DNA of 7,255 nucleotides. Origin: Clostridia bacterium (GTDB taxonomy: Bacteria > Bacillota_A > Clostridia > Oscillospirales > Acutalibacteraceae). The notes under the pieces are model-generated. The model ran no database searches, was not told where the DNA came from, and was given only the letters and a program-made list of their open reading frames with translations. The stretch spans positions 1 to 7,255 of the forward strand of contig JAFXNY010000086.1 of assembly GCA_017529165.1 (NCBI GenBank), read 5' to 3'. Position numbers and translations under genes: made by a program. Below, piece by piece: positions 1-5,932 of the stretch; positions within the stretch are counted from its first letter, which is position 1, and every line of letters begins with the position of its first letter.

Positions 1-807
1 ATCACGCAAAAGAATTGCACGAATGTAAGTAACAAATGCCGCTTTGCCTGCCGCCGCCGCAAATGAAACACCGTGGTAACTCGGGTTGGGAGCCGCAATC
101 TGCGGATATTTTTCACTCGACCAGTTAAAGTTTCCGCTATCAACAATTATTCCGCCGAGCGTTGTTCCGTGACCGCCTAAAAACTTTGTTGCCGAGTGAA
201 TAACGATATCAGCGCCGTATTCTATAGGGCGAATAAGATATGGAGTACCGAATGTGTTGTCGATTACAAGCGGTATATTGTTTGAGTGGGCGAGTTTCGC
301 CAGCGCCTCGATATCCGGTATATCACTGCTCGGGTTGCCGAGCGTTTCAACAAATATCGCTTTGGTGTTCGGTTTTATCGCCGCTTCTACTTCGCCTATA
401 TTATGTATGTCTACAAAATCGGTTTGAACACCGAAATTAGTGAGAGTGTGGGTGAGCAGATTGTATGTTCCGCCGTAAATTGTTTTTTGTGATACAATAT
501 GATCGCCTGCCTGCGCCAGAGCTTCTATTGTATAGGCTACTGCCGCCGCACCCGATGCCACGGCAAGCGCCGCAACACCGCCCTCAAGTGCCGCTATGCG
601 TTTTTCCAAAACTTCCTGTGTGGAGTTTGTAAGCCTGCCGTAAATGTTGCCGGCATCAGCTAAGCCGAATCTCGCCGCCGCATGGGCGCTGTTATGGAAA
701 ACATAGCTTGCAGTTTGATAAATTGGTACTGCTCTCGAATCGGAATCGGTATCCGCCCTTTCCTGGCCTGTGTGTATCTGTAAGGTTTCAAATCTATAAT
801 TACTCAT
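1..807 (-). CDS. metY: O-acetylhomoserine sulfhydrylase-type PLP enzyme (partial, N-terminal 269 residues)
   Basis: This is a Cys/Met-metabolism PLP-dependent enzyme, most like O-acetylhomoserine (thiol)-lyase, which makes homocysteine from O-acetylhomoserine and sulfide in the cytoplasm. The translation gives the family landmarks in order: IYQTASYVF near residues 30-37, the phosphate-binding YGR at 56-58, the cofactor-contacting Asp in VIDNTFGTP (Asp183), and the PLP-binding lysine in SATKFLGGHGT (Lys208). The gene runs off the left edge with the reading frame open; the family is usually about 420-430 residues, so roughly 155 are missing. The start is firm: the ATG overlaps the iscU stop codon as ATGA, with an AAGGAG ribosome site inside the last iscU codons. 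It is therefore the third gene of the iscS operon and is probably translationally coupled to iscU. Cystathionine synthase or lyase relatives cannot be excluded from half a protein, but the N-terminal region fits MetY best. Confidence 0.93.
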   Translation of the reverse strand, partial: MSNYRFETLQIHTGQERADTDSDSRAVPIYQTASYVFHNSAHAAARFGLADAGNIYGRLTNSTQEVLEKRIAALEGGVAALAVASGAAAVAYTIEALAQAGDHIVSQKTIYGGTYNLLTHTLTNFGVQTDFVDIHNIGEVEAAIKPNTKAIFVETLGNPSSDIPDIEALAKLAHSNNIPLVIDNTFGTPYLIRPIEYGADIVIHSATKFLGGHGTTLGGIIVDSGNFNWSSEKYPQIAAPNPSYHGVSFAAAAGKAAFVTYIRAILLRD

Positions 808-1184
808 ATTGTTTTCTCCTTTTTATAATAATCTTCAATTGCGTTTTTTATTGCTTGTTCGGCCAAGACCGAACAGTGCATTTTGTATTGCGGAAGTCCG
901 TCAAGTGCCTCGGCTACTGCTTTATTTGTAAGGCTTAAAGCCTCGCTTAATGGTTTGCCCTTTATCATTTCTGTTGCCATTGAGCTTGAGGCAATCGCAC
1001 TGCCGCAACCGAATGTTTCAAACTTAACATCTTTAATTGTATCATTTTCGATTTTAAGGTAAACCTTCATAATATCTCCGCATTTGGCGTTGCCTACCTC
1101 GCCTATGCCGTCAGCGTTTTCTATAACGCCCACATTTCGGGGATTTCTGAAATGGTCCATAACCTTTTCGCTGTATAAAGACAT
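804..1184 (-). CDS. iscU: IscU/NifU-like iron-sulfur cluster scaffold protein
   Basis: This is a 126-residue scaffold on which Fe-S clusters are assembled from sulfur delivered by the cysteine desulfurase encoded just upstream. The N-terminus has the typical VMDHFRNPRNVG block (residues 8-19). The three cluster-ligand cysteines are all present: Cys35 in GNAKCGD (with Asp37), Cys60 in TFGCGSAIASSS, and Cys104 in KMHCSVLAEQAI. The length matches stand-alone IscU proteins, and there is no C-terminal Nfu domain. The frame is open up to base 1265, but the ATG at 1184 is chosen because an AGGAG site lies a few bases before it and the protein then begins with the family's usual MSLYSEKVMDHF. The extra 27 codons would only re-read the 3' end of iscS in another frame. 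It lies 10 bases after iscS and overlaps metY by 4 bases. Confidence 0.96.
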   Translation of the reverse strand: MSLYSEKVMDHFRNPRNVGVIENADGIGEVGNAKCGDIMKVYLKIENDTIKDVKFETFGCGSAIASSSMATEMIKGKPLSEALSLTNKAVAEALDGLPQYKMHCSVLAEQAIKNAIEDYYKKEKTI

Positions 1185-1194
1185 AAAATATCTC

Positions 1195-2382
1195 CTATAA
1201 AATAAACTTTTGTTTTCCGCCACATAGGTCTCGCCAAACAGGGGAGAAACTGCGAAGGTAGTCAACCACTTCTTTTACTGTTTTAATGATGTAATCTACC
1301 TGTTCGTCTGTAATATCTTCACTAATGCTTAACCGTAAAGAGCCGTGCGCCACATCATGCGGCCTGCCAATAGAGAGTAATACATGGCTCGGGTCAAGCG
1401 AACCCGAAGTACACGCTGAGCCGGAGGACGCCATAATTCCCTTATCGCCAAGTAACAGTAATAATGATTCACCCTCAATTCCCTCAAAGCAGAAATTGAT
1501 ATTTGAGGGTAGCCTCTTTTCTTGGTCGCCGTTCAAAACAGAGTGCGGTATTTCGGATAGTCCGGCAATTATGCGGTCACGCATGGGGATAAGCTTTTTA
1601 GCGTTTGTTTCCATTAAGCTTATTTCTTCCTTTAGCGCCGCCGCCATGCCCACAATACCGGCAACATTCTCTGTGCCTGCACGCACTCCTCTTTCCTGTG
1701 CGCCGCCCTCAATAATGCTTGTAAGCCTGGTACCTTTTTTAGCATATAAAAAGCCTACGCCTTTAGGACCGTGAAACTTGTGTGCCGAAGCGGATAACAT
1801 ATCTATGTTATCCTTGTTTACATCTATAGGTATTCGCCCAATCGCCTGTACTGCATCGGTGTGAAAAATGATACCCCGTTTTTTACATATATCGCTGATT
1901 TCCCTTATAGGCTGTATAGTGCCTATTTCGTTATTTGCATACATTATTGTTACAAGGCAGGTATCATCTCTTATTGCCGACTCAAGACTTTCTATATCCA
2001 CTATTCCGTTTTCTTTAACGGGTATATATGTTACCTCAAAGCCGTCTTTTTCGAGCTTTTTAAGCGTGTTAAGTACGGCGTGGTGCTCAATTACATCCGA
2101 TACTATATGTGTTTTACCGCTTTTTTTGCCGAGCATTGCGGCGGAAATTATAGCTTGATTATCGGCTTCCGAGCCGCCGGAGGTAAAAGTAATTTCACGA
2201 GGTAAGGCGCCGATACATCGGGCAATTATTTCACGGGCATTTTCAATAGCGTCTTTCGCTGCCTGACCGCCGGAATATAAACTTGAAGGGTTATAATAGC
2301 ACTCTTCTATATACGGCATCATAGCGCTGGTGGCAGTTTTGCTCATTTTGGTTGTTGCCGCATTATCCGCATATATTCTCAT
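1195..2382 (-). CDS. iscS: cysteine desulfurase, IscS/NifS type
   Basis: This is a 395-residue PLP enzyme that removes sulfur from cysteine as a protein persulfide, releasing alanine, and passes the sulfur to the IscU scaffold. The N-terminus YADNAATT, the phosphate-binding SGGSEADN (68-75), the ring-stacking histidine in EHHAVL (His100), YANNEIG (148-154), Asp176 and Gln179 in HTDAVQAIG, and the PLP lysine in SAHKFHGPKG (Lys202) are all present. The catalytic cysteine is Cys324 in SSGSACTSGSLDPSHVL, the extended loop typical of group I (IscS/NifS) rather than SufS enzymes. The ATG at 2382 has an ideal GGAGG site seven bases upstream. The gene leads the iscS-iscU-metY operon and has a consensus promoter under a dyad operator. 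The last 18 residues (ending CGGKQKFIL) contain a further cysteine. NifS versus IscS naming is a matter of convention here, since no nif genes are visible. Confidence 0.97.
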   Translation of the reverse strand: MRIYADNAATTKMSKTATSAMMPYIEECYYNPSSLYSGGQAAKDAIENAREIIARCIGALPREITFTSGGSEADNQAIISAAMLGKKSGKTHIVSDVIEHHAVLNTLKKLEKDGFEVTYIPVKENGIVDIESLESAIRDDTCLVTIMYANNEIGTIQPIREISDICKKRGIIFHTDAVQAIGRIPIDVNKDNIDMLSASAHKFHGPKGVGFLYAKKGTRLTSIIEGGAQERGVRAGTENVAGIVGMAAALKEEISLMETNAKKLIPMRDRIIAGLSEIPHSVLNGDQEKRLPSNINFCFEGIEGESLLLLLGDKGIMASSGSACTSGSLDPSHVLLSIGRPHDVAHGSLRLSISEDITDEQVDYIIKTVKEVVDYLRSFSPVWRDLCGGKQKFIL

Positions 2383-2410
2383 ATTACCGCCTCCGCATTA
2401 AGATATGAAC

Positions 2411-2439
2411 ATTATAACGGCATTTACCTACTATGTCAA
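2411..2439 (-). promoter_or_regulatory. consensus sigma-A promoter of the iscS-iscU-metY operon
   Basis: On the minus strand a perfect TTGACA (2439-2434) is separated by exactly 17 bp from a perfect TATAAT (2416-2411). Transcription should start near 2404, giving a leader of about 22 bases before the iscS ATG. A promoter this strong implies tight repression, which fits the perfect dyad lying over the -35 box and spacer. Confidence 0.92.
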
Positions 2440-2448
2440 TAGGTAAAT
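2422..2448. promoter_or_regulatory. probable Rrf2/IscR operator O1 (perfect dyad)
   Basis: A perfect inverted repeat, ATTTACCTA (2422-2430) and TAGGTAAAT (2440-2448), has a 9-base spacer and is centred at 2435 inside the -35 box of the iscS promoter. Its size (27 bp) suits a dimeric winged-helix Rrf2 regulator, and the iscR gene lies alongside. Binding here would block RNA polymerase. The match to a specific published motif has not been tested. Confidence 0.78.
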
Positions 2449-2473
2449 AGCACAAAAAAATAAAAAAACCGAT

Positions 2474-2502
2474 TGATTTACCTATTAACCTTGTAGTATA
2501 AT
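2474..2502 (+). promoter_or_regulatory. promoter of iscR
   Basis: TTGATT (2474-2479) and a perfect TATAAT (2497-2502) are spaced by 17 bp, predicting a start near 2509 and a leader of about 20 bases before the ATG at 2528. An A-rich stretch (2453-2468) lies just upstream, where an UP element would be expected. The promoter diverges from the iscS promoter, and the two -35 boxes are about 35 bp apart. Confidence 0.85.
2476..2502. promoter_or_regulatory. probable second Rrf2 operator O2 (degenerate dyad)
   Basis: The left arm ATTTACCTA (2476-2484) is identical to the left arm of O1. After the same 9-base spacer comes TAGTATAAT (2494-2502), which matches the O1 right arm at six of nine positions. 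The site covers the iscR promoter from the -35 to the -10 box, suggesting weaker autorepression. The mismatched arm is constrained by having to be the -10 hexamer. The centres of O1 and O2 are 54 bp apart, about five helical turns. Confidence 0.6.
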
Positions 2503-2527
2503 ATGTTGAAGGGATGTGAGATATTAT

Positions 2528-2923
2528 ATGATTTCAACTAAAGGGCGGTATGCCTTGCGTGTTATGATTGATTTAGCTCAAAACACAGGCGCCGGAGCTG
2601 TTCCGCTTAAGGATATTGCCGAGCGGCAGGAGATATCAAAAAAATATCTTGAAATAATTGTAAAAGACCTTGTAAATGGCAACCTTATTAAAGGCTCAAG
2701 CGGTAAGGGCGGAGGATATAGGCTTATTAAGGCACCTAAAGAATATACAGTAGGCGAAATACTTGAGGTTACCGAGGGGCCTTTTATTTCGGTTGCGTGC
2801 CGCTTGCCCGGTGCAGAGAAGTGTCCCCGTGCGGCGAGCTGTAAAACCTTACCTATCTGGACTGAGTTTGACTCAGTAGTTCACGATTTCTTCTTTTCAA
2901 AAAAACTAAGCGATATAATATAA
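2528..2923 (+). CDS. iscR: Rrf2-family regulator, IscR-like, with three cysteines
   Basis: This is a 131-residue winged-helix transcription regulator that probably senses Fe-S status and controls the divergent iscS operon and itself. MISTKGRYALRVMIDLA is the family's N-terminus; the recognition helix region is ISKKYLEIIVKDL (36-48) and the wing is GKGGGYRL (59-66). Cys91, Cys99 and Cys105 in the CRLPGAEKCPRAASC stretch correspond to the cluster-ligand cysteines of IscR, and argue against a CymR-type regulator, which lacks them. The spacing is C-x7-C-x5-C, whereas E. coli IscR has x5 and x5. The ATG at 2528 is preferred over the in-frame GTG at 2516: it gives the canonical N-terminus, and GAAGGGATGTGAG lies at a workable distance, while the GTG would have its Shine-Dalgarno bases only two bases away. 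A hairpin terminator overlaps the stop codon. Confidence 0.93.
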   Translation: MISTKGRYALRVMIDLAQNTGAGAVPLKDIAERQEISKKYLEIIVKDLVNGNLIKGSSGKGGGYRLIKAPKEYTVGEILEVTEGPFISVACRLPGAEKCPRAASCKTLPIWTEFDSVVHDFFFSKKLSDII

Positions 2924-2947
2924 AAAACAGCCGTCTGGCTGTTTTTT
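2922..2947. terminator. bidirectional rho-independent terminator between convergent genes
   Basis: AAAAAACAGCC (2922-2932), loop GTCT, and GGCTGTTTTTT (2937-2947) form an 11-bp stem with an A tract on one side and a T tract on the other, so it can stop transcription from both directions. It overlaps the TAA of iscR (2921-2923) and the TAA of the convergent nucleotidyltransferase gene (2946-2948). Confidence 0.92.
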
Positions 2948-4076
2948 ATATTCCGAGTTTATCGTAAAAATCTTTTTTATCGTTTCCGGCGGTAAAATCT
3001 TTTTTTAAGCTCTCACCGTGGAACAGTGCAGAAATACCACGCTTTATTAATCTAAATATTTGATATATAAATGCAAATGGTCGTAAAAAAGTGTGCCTTT
3101 GTGCCGCTTTCCAATTTTCAAGTCCTGCGGCTTGTAAAAATGAGAATACCCCTTTTTCACGCATACTAAGCGCTAAGGACTCCATTGGTTTGTATTGGTA
3201 CGGGTCTTTCCTGCCGAAGTTGCCGCCCGATAAAACGGTGTTTAGCAGTTGCTCTGCCAAATCATCATCAGCATCCAAACAAAAGGCAAACCTATCGGGC
3301 AACCCGAAATACTTTACACACATTTTTGTAAGCACTTTTAGAAATGTATAGAGTCCTGCTTCCCTTACTAATTGGAGGAAATCATCAAGCTGTTCTTGTG
3401 CAGCAATAAACATCATAAAGTCAATAATCTGCCGTATTCCAAGACCTCCGTAAATATGATGTCTTATATGGTCTAAAAGAACAAGACCGTTTATATCCCC
3501 CGGCAGAGTGGGGAAGGTGTGGCCGCCGATTTCGTGCGTTTCGGTACCTCGAATACCCTCTGTTATAAAGCTTTCAATGTTTGATTTATCGTCACTGTAA
3601 CGGTGGTGAAGCTCAAATATTACATTGCCTTTTTGGTAGGTGTAATCTCTGTCGTCCCCATAATCGCCGCAAAAAACATAACCGTTGTTTTCGAGCAGTT
3701 CCCGTGTTTTATCAAAATCTGTTTGGGGTACGATAAAATCAATATCGCCCATAGTTCGAAATTGTGGCTTCGGGTAATACATTGCCGCCGCAGTACCTTT
3801 AAGAATAACAAAAGGTATGCCGTTTTTCTTTAACAGATTACAAAGATTAGTTTGCTCGTATAATGCACGCATATAATGCGCCGTGCTTTGCGAAGATAGT
3901 ATCTGCCACTCTGCTGAGTACTCTTTAGGTACATCATCAGCAACCAGTGCTACCACCGTTTGCGCTTTAGCCTCTGTTAATACATCTCCCCAATCTACAT
4001 CATCAGGTATTGTGGAGGAAATGTTAAAAATAGATTTTTTTATAAGCTCTAAAAGTACTGCTTCGGCTTTATTCAT
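2946..4076 (-). CDS. NTP_transf_5-type nucleotidyltransferase family protein
   Basis: This 376-residue protein belongs to the nucleotidyltransferase-fold group typified by Pfam NTP_transf_5. The core is VILKGTAAAMYYP (90-102), then RTMGDIDFIV (107-116) with the metal-binding Asp111 and Asp113. A candidate third acid, Glu155, lies in FELHHRYSD, followed by a helical region with HIRHHIYGGLGIRQIIDF (203-220). The C-terminal third is basic and helical, with no clear domain. Members of this group occur beside HPr-kinase-like genes in lasso-peptide clusters, where one (PsmN of pseudomycoidin) is associated with sugar attachment to a phosphorylated peptide. Here it is the last gene of the pqqD operon and overlaps the kinase gene by 8 bases. 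The ATG at 4076 (MNKAEAV) is chosen over the one at 4109 because a GAGGG site precedes it. The substrate is unknown; nucleotidylation or glycosyl-phosphate transfer to the kinase product is an inference. Confidence 0.85.
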   Translation of the reverse strand: MNKAEAVLLELIKKSIFNISSTIPDDVDWGDVLTEAKAQTVVALVADDVPKEYSAEWQILSSQSTAHYMRALYEQTNLCNLLKKNGIPFVILKGTAAAMYYPKPQFRTMGDIDFIVPQTDFDKTRELLENNGYVFCGDYGDDRDYTYQKGNVIFELHHRYSDDKSNIESFITEGIRGTETHEIGGHTFPTLPGDINGLVLLDHIRHHIYGGLGIRQIIDFMMFIAAQEQLDDFLQLVREAGLYTFLKVLTKMCVKYFGLPDRFAFCLDADDDLAEQLLNTVLSGGNFGRKDPYQYKPMESLALSMREKGVFSFLQAAGLENWKAAQRHTFLRPFAFIYQIFRLIKRGISALFHGESLKKDFTAGNDKKDFYDKLGI

Positions 4077-4800
4077 CTGCCATACCCTCTTTTGATACCC
4101 GTGCGGCATCGGGGTCTAAATTGCACTTAAGCGCATAAAACTTAACATTTTCGCCGAGCGCTTTTATAAGCTCAAGTGTTTTCTTAATGCTTTTTTCATC
4201 TGTGGGGCGGTATGTTTGGGCAATAATAAGCGGGAAAATATCGCTGAAGTTTATAGGTCTTATTTCGTTTTCTTTGCCTCTTTGCAGTGCACAAACGGCT
4301 TTGAGCGGTAATATTGTGTTGCGGTTAAGGCTCTCTTTGCCCGACCACGGCGTACCGCAGGCGAAAACGCCGTTTTCAGTTACCTTGATAATCGGCTTGT
4401 CCCCGTTAAGCATAAAAGCCTCGGGGTATTTTTTCAGCCAAAAATGCGTGTGTGTAGTTTTGCCCACGCCCGAGGGCGCTGTGAACATATACGCACTGCC
4501 GCCGAGTGCCACAACGGCGCCGTGCATTAAAAATGCGTTGTAACTTAAGGCACCGGTTGCAATTTTTCTGTAAACGGCAAGGGTTTCTAAATATTCGTCC
4601 TTGTAGTTTATTATTACTCTGCCTTCACGCTTTGCTTCAGCTATTGATTTCTGCCGTTCAAAATCTATATCATCCTGCGTTATACTCACGCTAAAATCAG
4701 GGCTACTCTTAGTAAGATAGTCCCTGCACATATTATAAACCGCATCATAAATGCTGTTTATTCTAATATTAACTTCTGCAATTGTAATGGTAAAAATCAT
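4069..4800 (-). CDS. HPr kinase-like P-loop kinase
   Basis: This 243-residue protein resembles the catalytic domain of HPr kinase/phosphorylase and the kinases of phosphorylated lasso peptides (PadeK/ThcoK type). Landmarks are the LMHGAVVALGG strand pair (91-101), the Walker A loop APSGVGKTTHT (108-118; Lys114, Thr115), an acidic residue in LNGDKP (Asp134), and GTPWSGKE (149-156), which recurs in HprK-related proteins outside sugar regulation. The first 90 residues are not the HprK N-terminal domain. True HPr kinase is longer (about 310 residues) and carries a different signature, so a role in carbon catabolite control is unlikely. It probably phosphorylates a Ser or Thr of a peptide or protein, or a small molecule. 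It follows the peptidase gene by 17 bases with a GGAG site six bases before the ATG, and overlaps the nucleotidyltransferase start as ATGAATAA. Confidence 0.87.
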   Translation of the reverse strand: MIFTITIAEVNIRINSIYDAVYNMCRDYLTKSSPDFSVSITQDDIDFERQKSIAEAKREGRVIINYKDEYLETLAVYRKIATGALSYNAFLMHGAVVALGGSAYMFTAPSGVGKTTHTHFWLKKYPEAFMLNGDKPIIKVTENGVFACGTPWSGKESLNRNTILPLKAVCALQRGKENEIRPINFSDIFPLIIAQTYRPTDEKSIKKTLELIKALGENVKFYALKCNLDPDAARVSKEGMADE

Positions 4801-4817
4801 AAATTACTCCAAAGGCT

Positions 4818-5288
4818 TTATTTGCCAAAAAGCTTGTGTTTAATGCCGCCAAGCAGGTATATTATACTGCGGCGCACAGCTAACACCGCAAACCTTAAAT
4901 GATAGGGTGCACACCAAAGGCGCACATAAAGCTTGTATTTTGTGCTGCCGAAATCAATAGCTTTACCGTCCCTTAAAACAGATGTAAGCACGCCTAAAAT
5001 ATTTTCTTTTTCTACTATTTCACCCGATGTGCAATTATCGCCGGCAATAAAGTATTTGTTATCGGGCAGTATTTTAAGTATTCTGTGCAGTACATATCTG
5101 CCCCTGCCTTTAACACCATTCCTGCGGAAAAGAACGCTATCGTATTTTTTGAGAGCCCCGGTATCGCTTTCTATTACCATAATATCCTTGTTTTCTCTAA
5201 GCAGCGGCAGCATACTAACACCCACATTTTTATAAACAAGCCTGCCGTCTCGCTTTAATACCTCTTCAAAGGTTAATCTTTCTTCCAT
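4818..5288 (-). CDS. S26-type (signal peptidase-like) serine peptidase
   Basis: This 156-residue peptidase carries the S26 signature VSMLPLL with nucleophile Ser25. A KYDSVLFRR strand (48-56) corresponds to the GDIV box, followed by GRYVLHRILKILPDNKYFIAGDN (63-85). In bacterial type I signal peptidases the general base in the third box is Lys, whereas here the position is His68 (in LHRI), as in the SipW/ER-type Ser-His subgroup. There is no N-terminal membrane anchor; only a moderately hydrophobic stretch rich in basic residues lies near the C-terminus (about 131-148), so it may be cytosolic or peripheral. It starts one base after the pqqD stop (TGATATG), suggesting translational coupling. 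Next to a PqqD-like protein and a kinase, a maturation protease that removes a leader is a plausible role. An S24 LexA-like domain is less likely, since there is no DNA-binding part. Confidence 0.85.
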   Translation of the reverse strand: MEERLTFEEVLKRDGRLVYKNVGVSMLPLLRENKDIMVIESDTGALKKYDSVLFRRNGVKGRGRYVLHRILKILPDNKYFIAGDNCTSGEIVEKENILGVLTSVLRDGKAIDFGSTKYKLYVRLWCAPYHLRFAVLAVRRSIIYLLGGIKHKLFGK

Positions 5289-5289
5289 A

Positions 5290-5559
5290 TCAGTCAGTCA
5301 AAAGCCCTTCTCGTATTAGCTTATTCAGAAAATCTACAAGCGTGTGCCCGATTTCATCATCGGTTGATTCGGGGTATTTCTCTTTAAGATATTTGTGGAC
5401 ATTTTCAGGTGTTGTATCACTCTTTAACTGTTCAAAAATATCTGCTGATATGGCGTTCATTTTAACCATACCGTTAAACTTTGCCGCATCTTCGCCCACA
5501 GGCACTGCGGCAAACTCATCCCCCATATCCATAATTGTAAAATCATACTTAAGTTTCAT
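5290..5559 (-). CDS. PqqD-like RiPP recognition element protein
   Basis: This 89-residue protein has the PqqD fold pattern: an N-terminal three-strand part (KYDFTIMDMGDEFAAVPV), then NGMVKMNAISADIFEQL (29-45) in place of the usual G-x-V-x-LN-x-T-G-x-x-I-W-x-x-L, then two or three helices ending FLNKLIREGLL (77-87). PqqD domains (RRE) bind leader peptides and present them to modifying enzymes. The ATG at 5559 is chosen because GGTGGTG lies a few bases upstream and the protein starts at the first strand; the frame stays open to 5697, but those codons would lie across the promoter and repeat element. It is the first gene of a tight operon with peptidase, kinase and nucleotidyltransferase. No radical SAM, YcaO or lasso cyclase partner is in the window. 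Confidence 0.87.
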   Translation of the reverse strand: MKLKYDFTIMDMGDEFAAVPVGEDAAKFNGMVKMNAISADIFEQLKSDTTPENVHKYLKEKYPESTDDEIGHTLVDFLNKLIREGLLTD

Positions 5560-5588
5560 AAATACACCACCGTAAATCTTATAAATAT

Positions 5589-5617
5589 ATTTTATCATAA
5601 GCCCTTTATCTTTGCAA
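5589..5617 (-). promoter_or_regulatory. extended -10 promoter of the pqqD operon
   Basis: On the minus strand TTGCAA (5617-5612) is 17 bp from TAAAAT (5594-5589), which is preceded by TGA, giving an extended -10. It predicts a start near 5582 and a short leader to the ATG at 5559. The -35 box shares its GCAA with the 20-base direct repeat that borders hairpin element 1. Confidence 0.72.
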
Positions 5618-5633
5618 CAAAAAAACTCCCCTG
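5614..5633 (+). repeat. left direct repeat flanking hairpin element 1
   Basis: The 20 bases GCAACAAAAAAACTCCCCTG recur at 5881-5900 with one difference (C to T at the fifth base). The pair brackets element 1 with a period of 267 bases. This copy holds only one arm of the terminator hairpin found intact at the other copy, as expected if a target segment was duplicated by insertion. Confidence 0.8.
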
Positions 5634-5635
5634 TA

Positions 5636-5842
5636 ATGCCGAGTATTCTAAAGAATACTCGGCAGCGATATTTGCCCTGTTGGTAAGCGATATACACAAA
5701 GGGTGTGCGATATGTGCCTGTGGCACGCGATATGTCCGCTTGCGCGGACGAGGGCTAATATCATATCGCATCGAGCAAAGCGAGATATATCGCAACTGCG
5801 AAGCAGGTATATCGCAGTTTGCATTTATGCAAAATATATCGC
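5636..5842. repeat. mosaic hairpin element, copy 1
   Basis: About 207 bases consist of a row of small hairpins separated by GCGATAT on the left half and ATATCGC on the right half, four of each, so the spacers can also pair with one another. The hairpins seen are GCCGAGTATTC/GAATACTCGGC (5638-5663, 11 bp), a weak TTGCC/GGTAA, ACAC/GTGT, GTGCC/GGCAC, GTCCGC/GCGGAC, CTGC/GCAG and TTTGCAT/ATGCAAA. The second copy is at 6432-6637 in the same orientation. Open frames across it encode nearly the same peptide in both copies and are best seen as by-products. It lies between the terminator of the orphan gene and the pqqD promoter. It resembles a non-autonomous palindromic mobile unit; no transposase is present. 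Confidence 0.88.
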
Positions 5843-5880
5843 TTGCCGGAAATTGAAGCACACATTTTATAAAATGCAGA

Positions 5881-5900
5881 GCAATAAAAAAACTCCCCTG
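5881..5900 (+). repeat. right direct repeat flanking hairpin element 1
   Basis: This is the partner of 5614-5633 (19 of 20 bases identical). This copy contributes the A tract and the first arm of the intact terminator hairpin, so it is the copy that keeps terminator function. Confidence 0.8.
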
Positions 5901-5916
5901 AAAACAGGGGAGTTTT
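5886..5916 (-). terminator. rho-independent terminator of the orphan 134-residue gene
   Basis: ACTCCCCTG and CAGGGGAGT pair around an AAAA loop (5901-5904); with flanking A:T pairs the stem is 12 bp (5889-5900 with 5905-5916). On the minus strand it is followed by a run of T, and it begins 17 bases after the stop codon at 5933-5935. The plus-strand side ends in only four T, so termination in the other direction would be weaker. Confidence 0.9.
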
Positions 5917-5932
5917 CTAAGTGAAATCAAAA

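Noticed and set aside
1185..1265. Longer start for iscU at 1265
   Set aside because: The added 27 residues re-read the iscS 3' end and lack family similarity, while the ATG at 1184 has AGGAG and the canonical N-terminus.
2516..2527. GTG start for iscR adding four residues
   Set aside because: The Shine-Dalgarno-like GAAGGG would be only two bases away, and the family begins at MISTKGRYA.
5636..5842. Possible CRISPR array because of regularly recurring GCGATAT/ATATCGC words
   Set aside because: The repeated word is too short, the intervals are themselves palindromes, the orientation flips halfway, and no cas genes are seen.
5595..5930. Minus-strand open frame of 111 codons across hairpin element 1
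   Set aside because: Its middle part is nearly the same peptide as the frame across element 2, only because the two are DNA copies of the repeat; it overlaps a promoter and a terminator and has no support as a gene.
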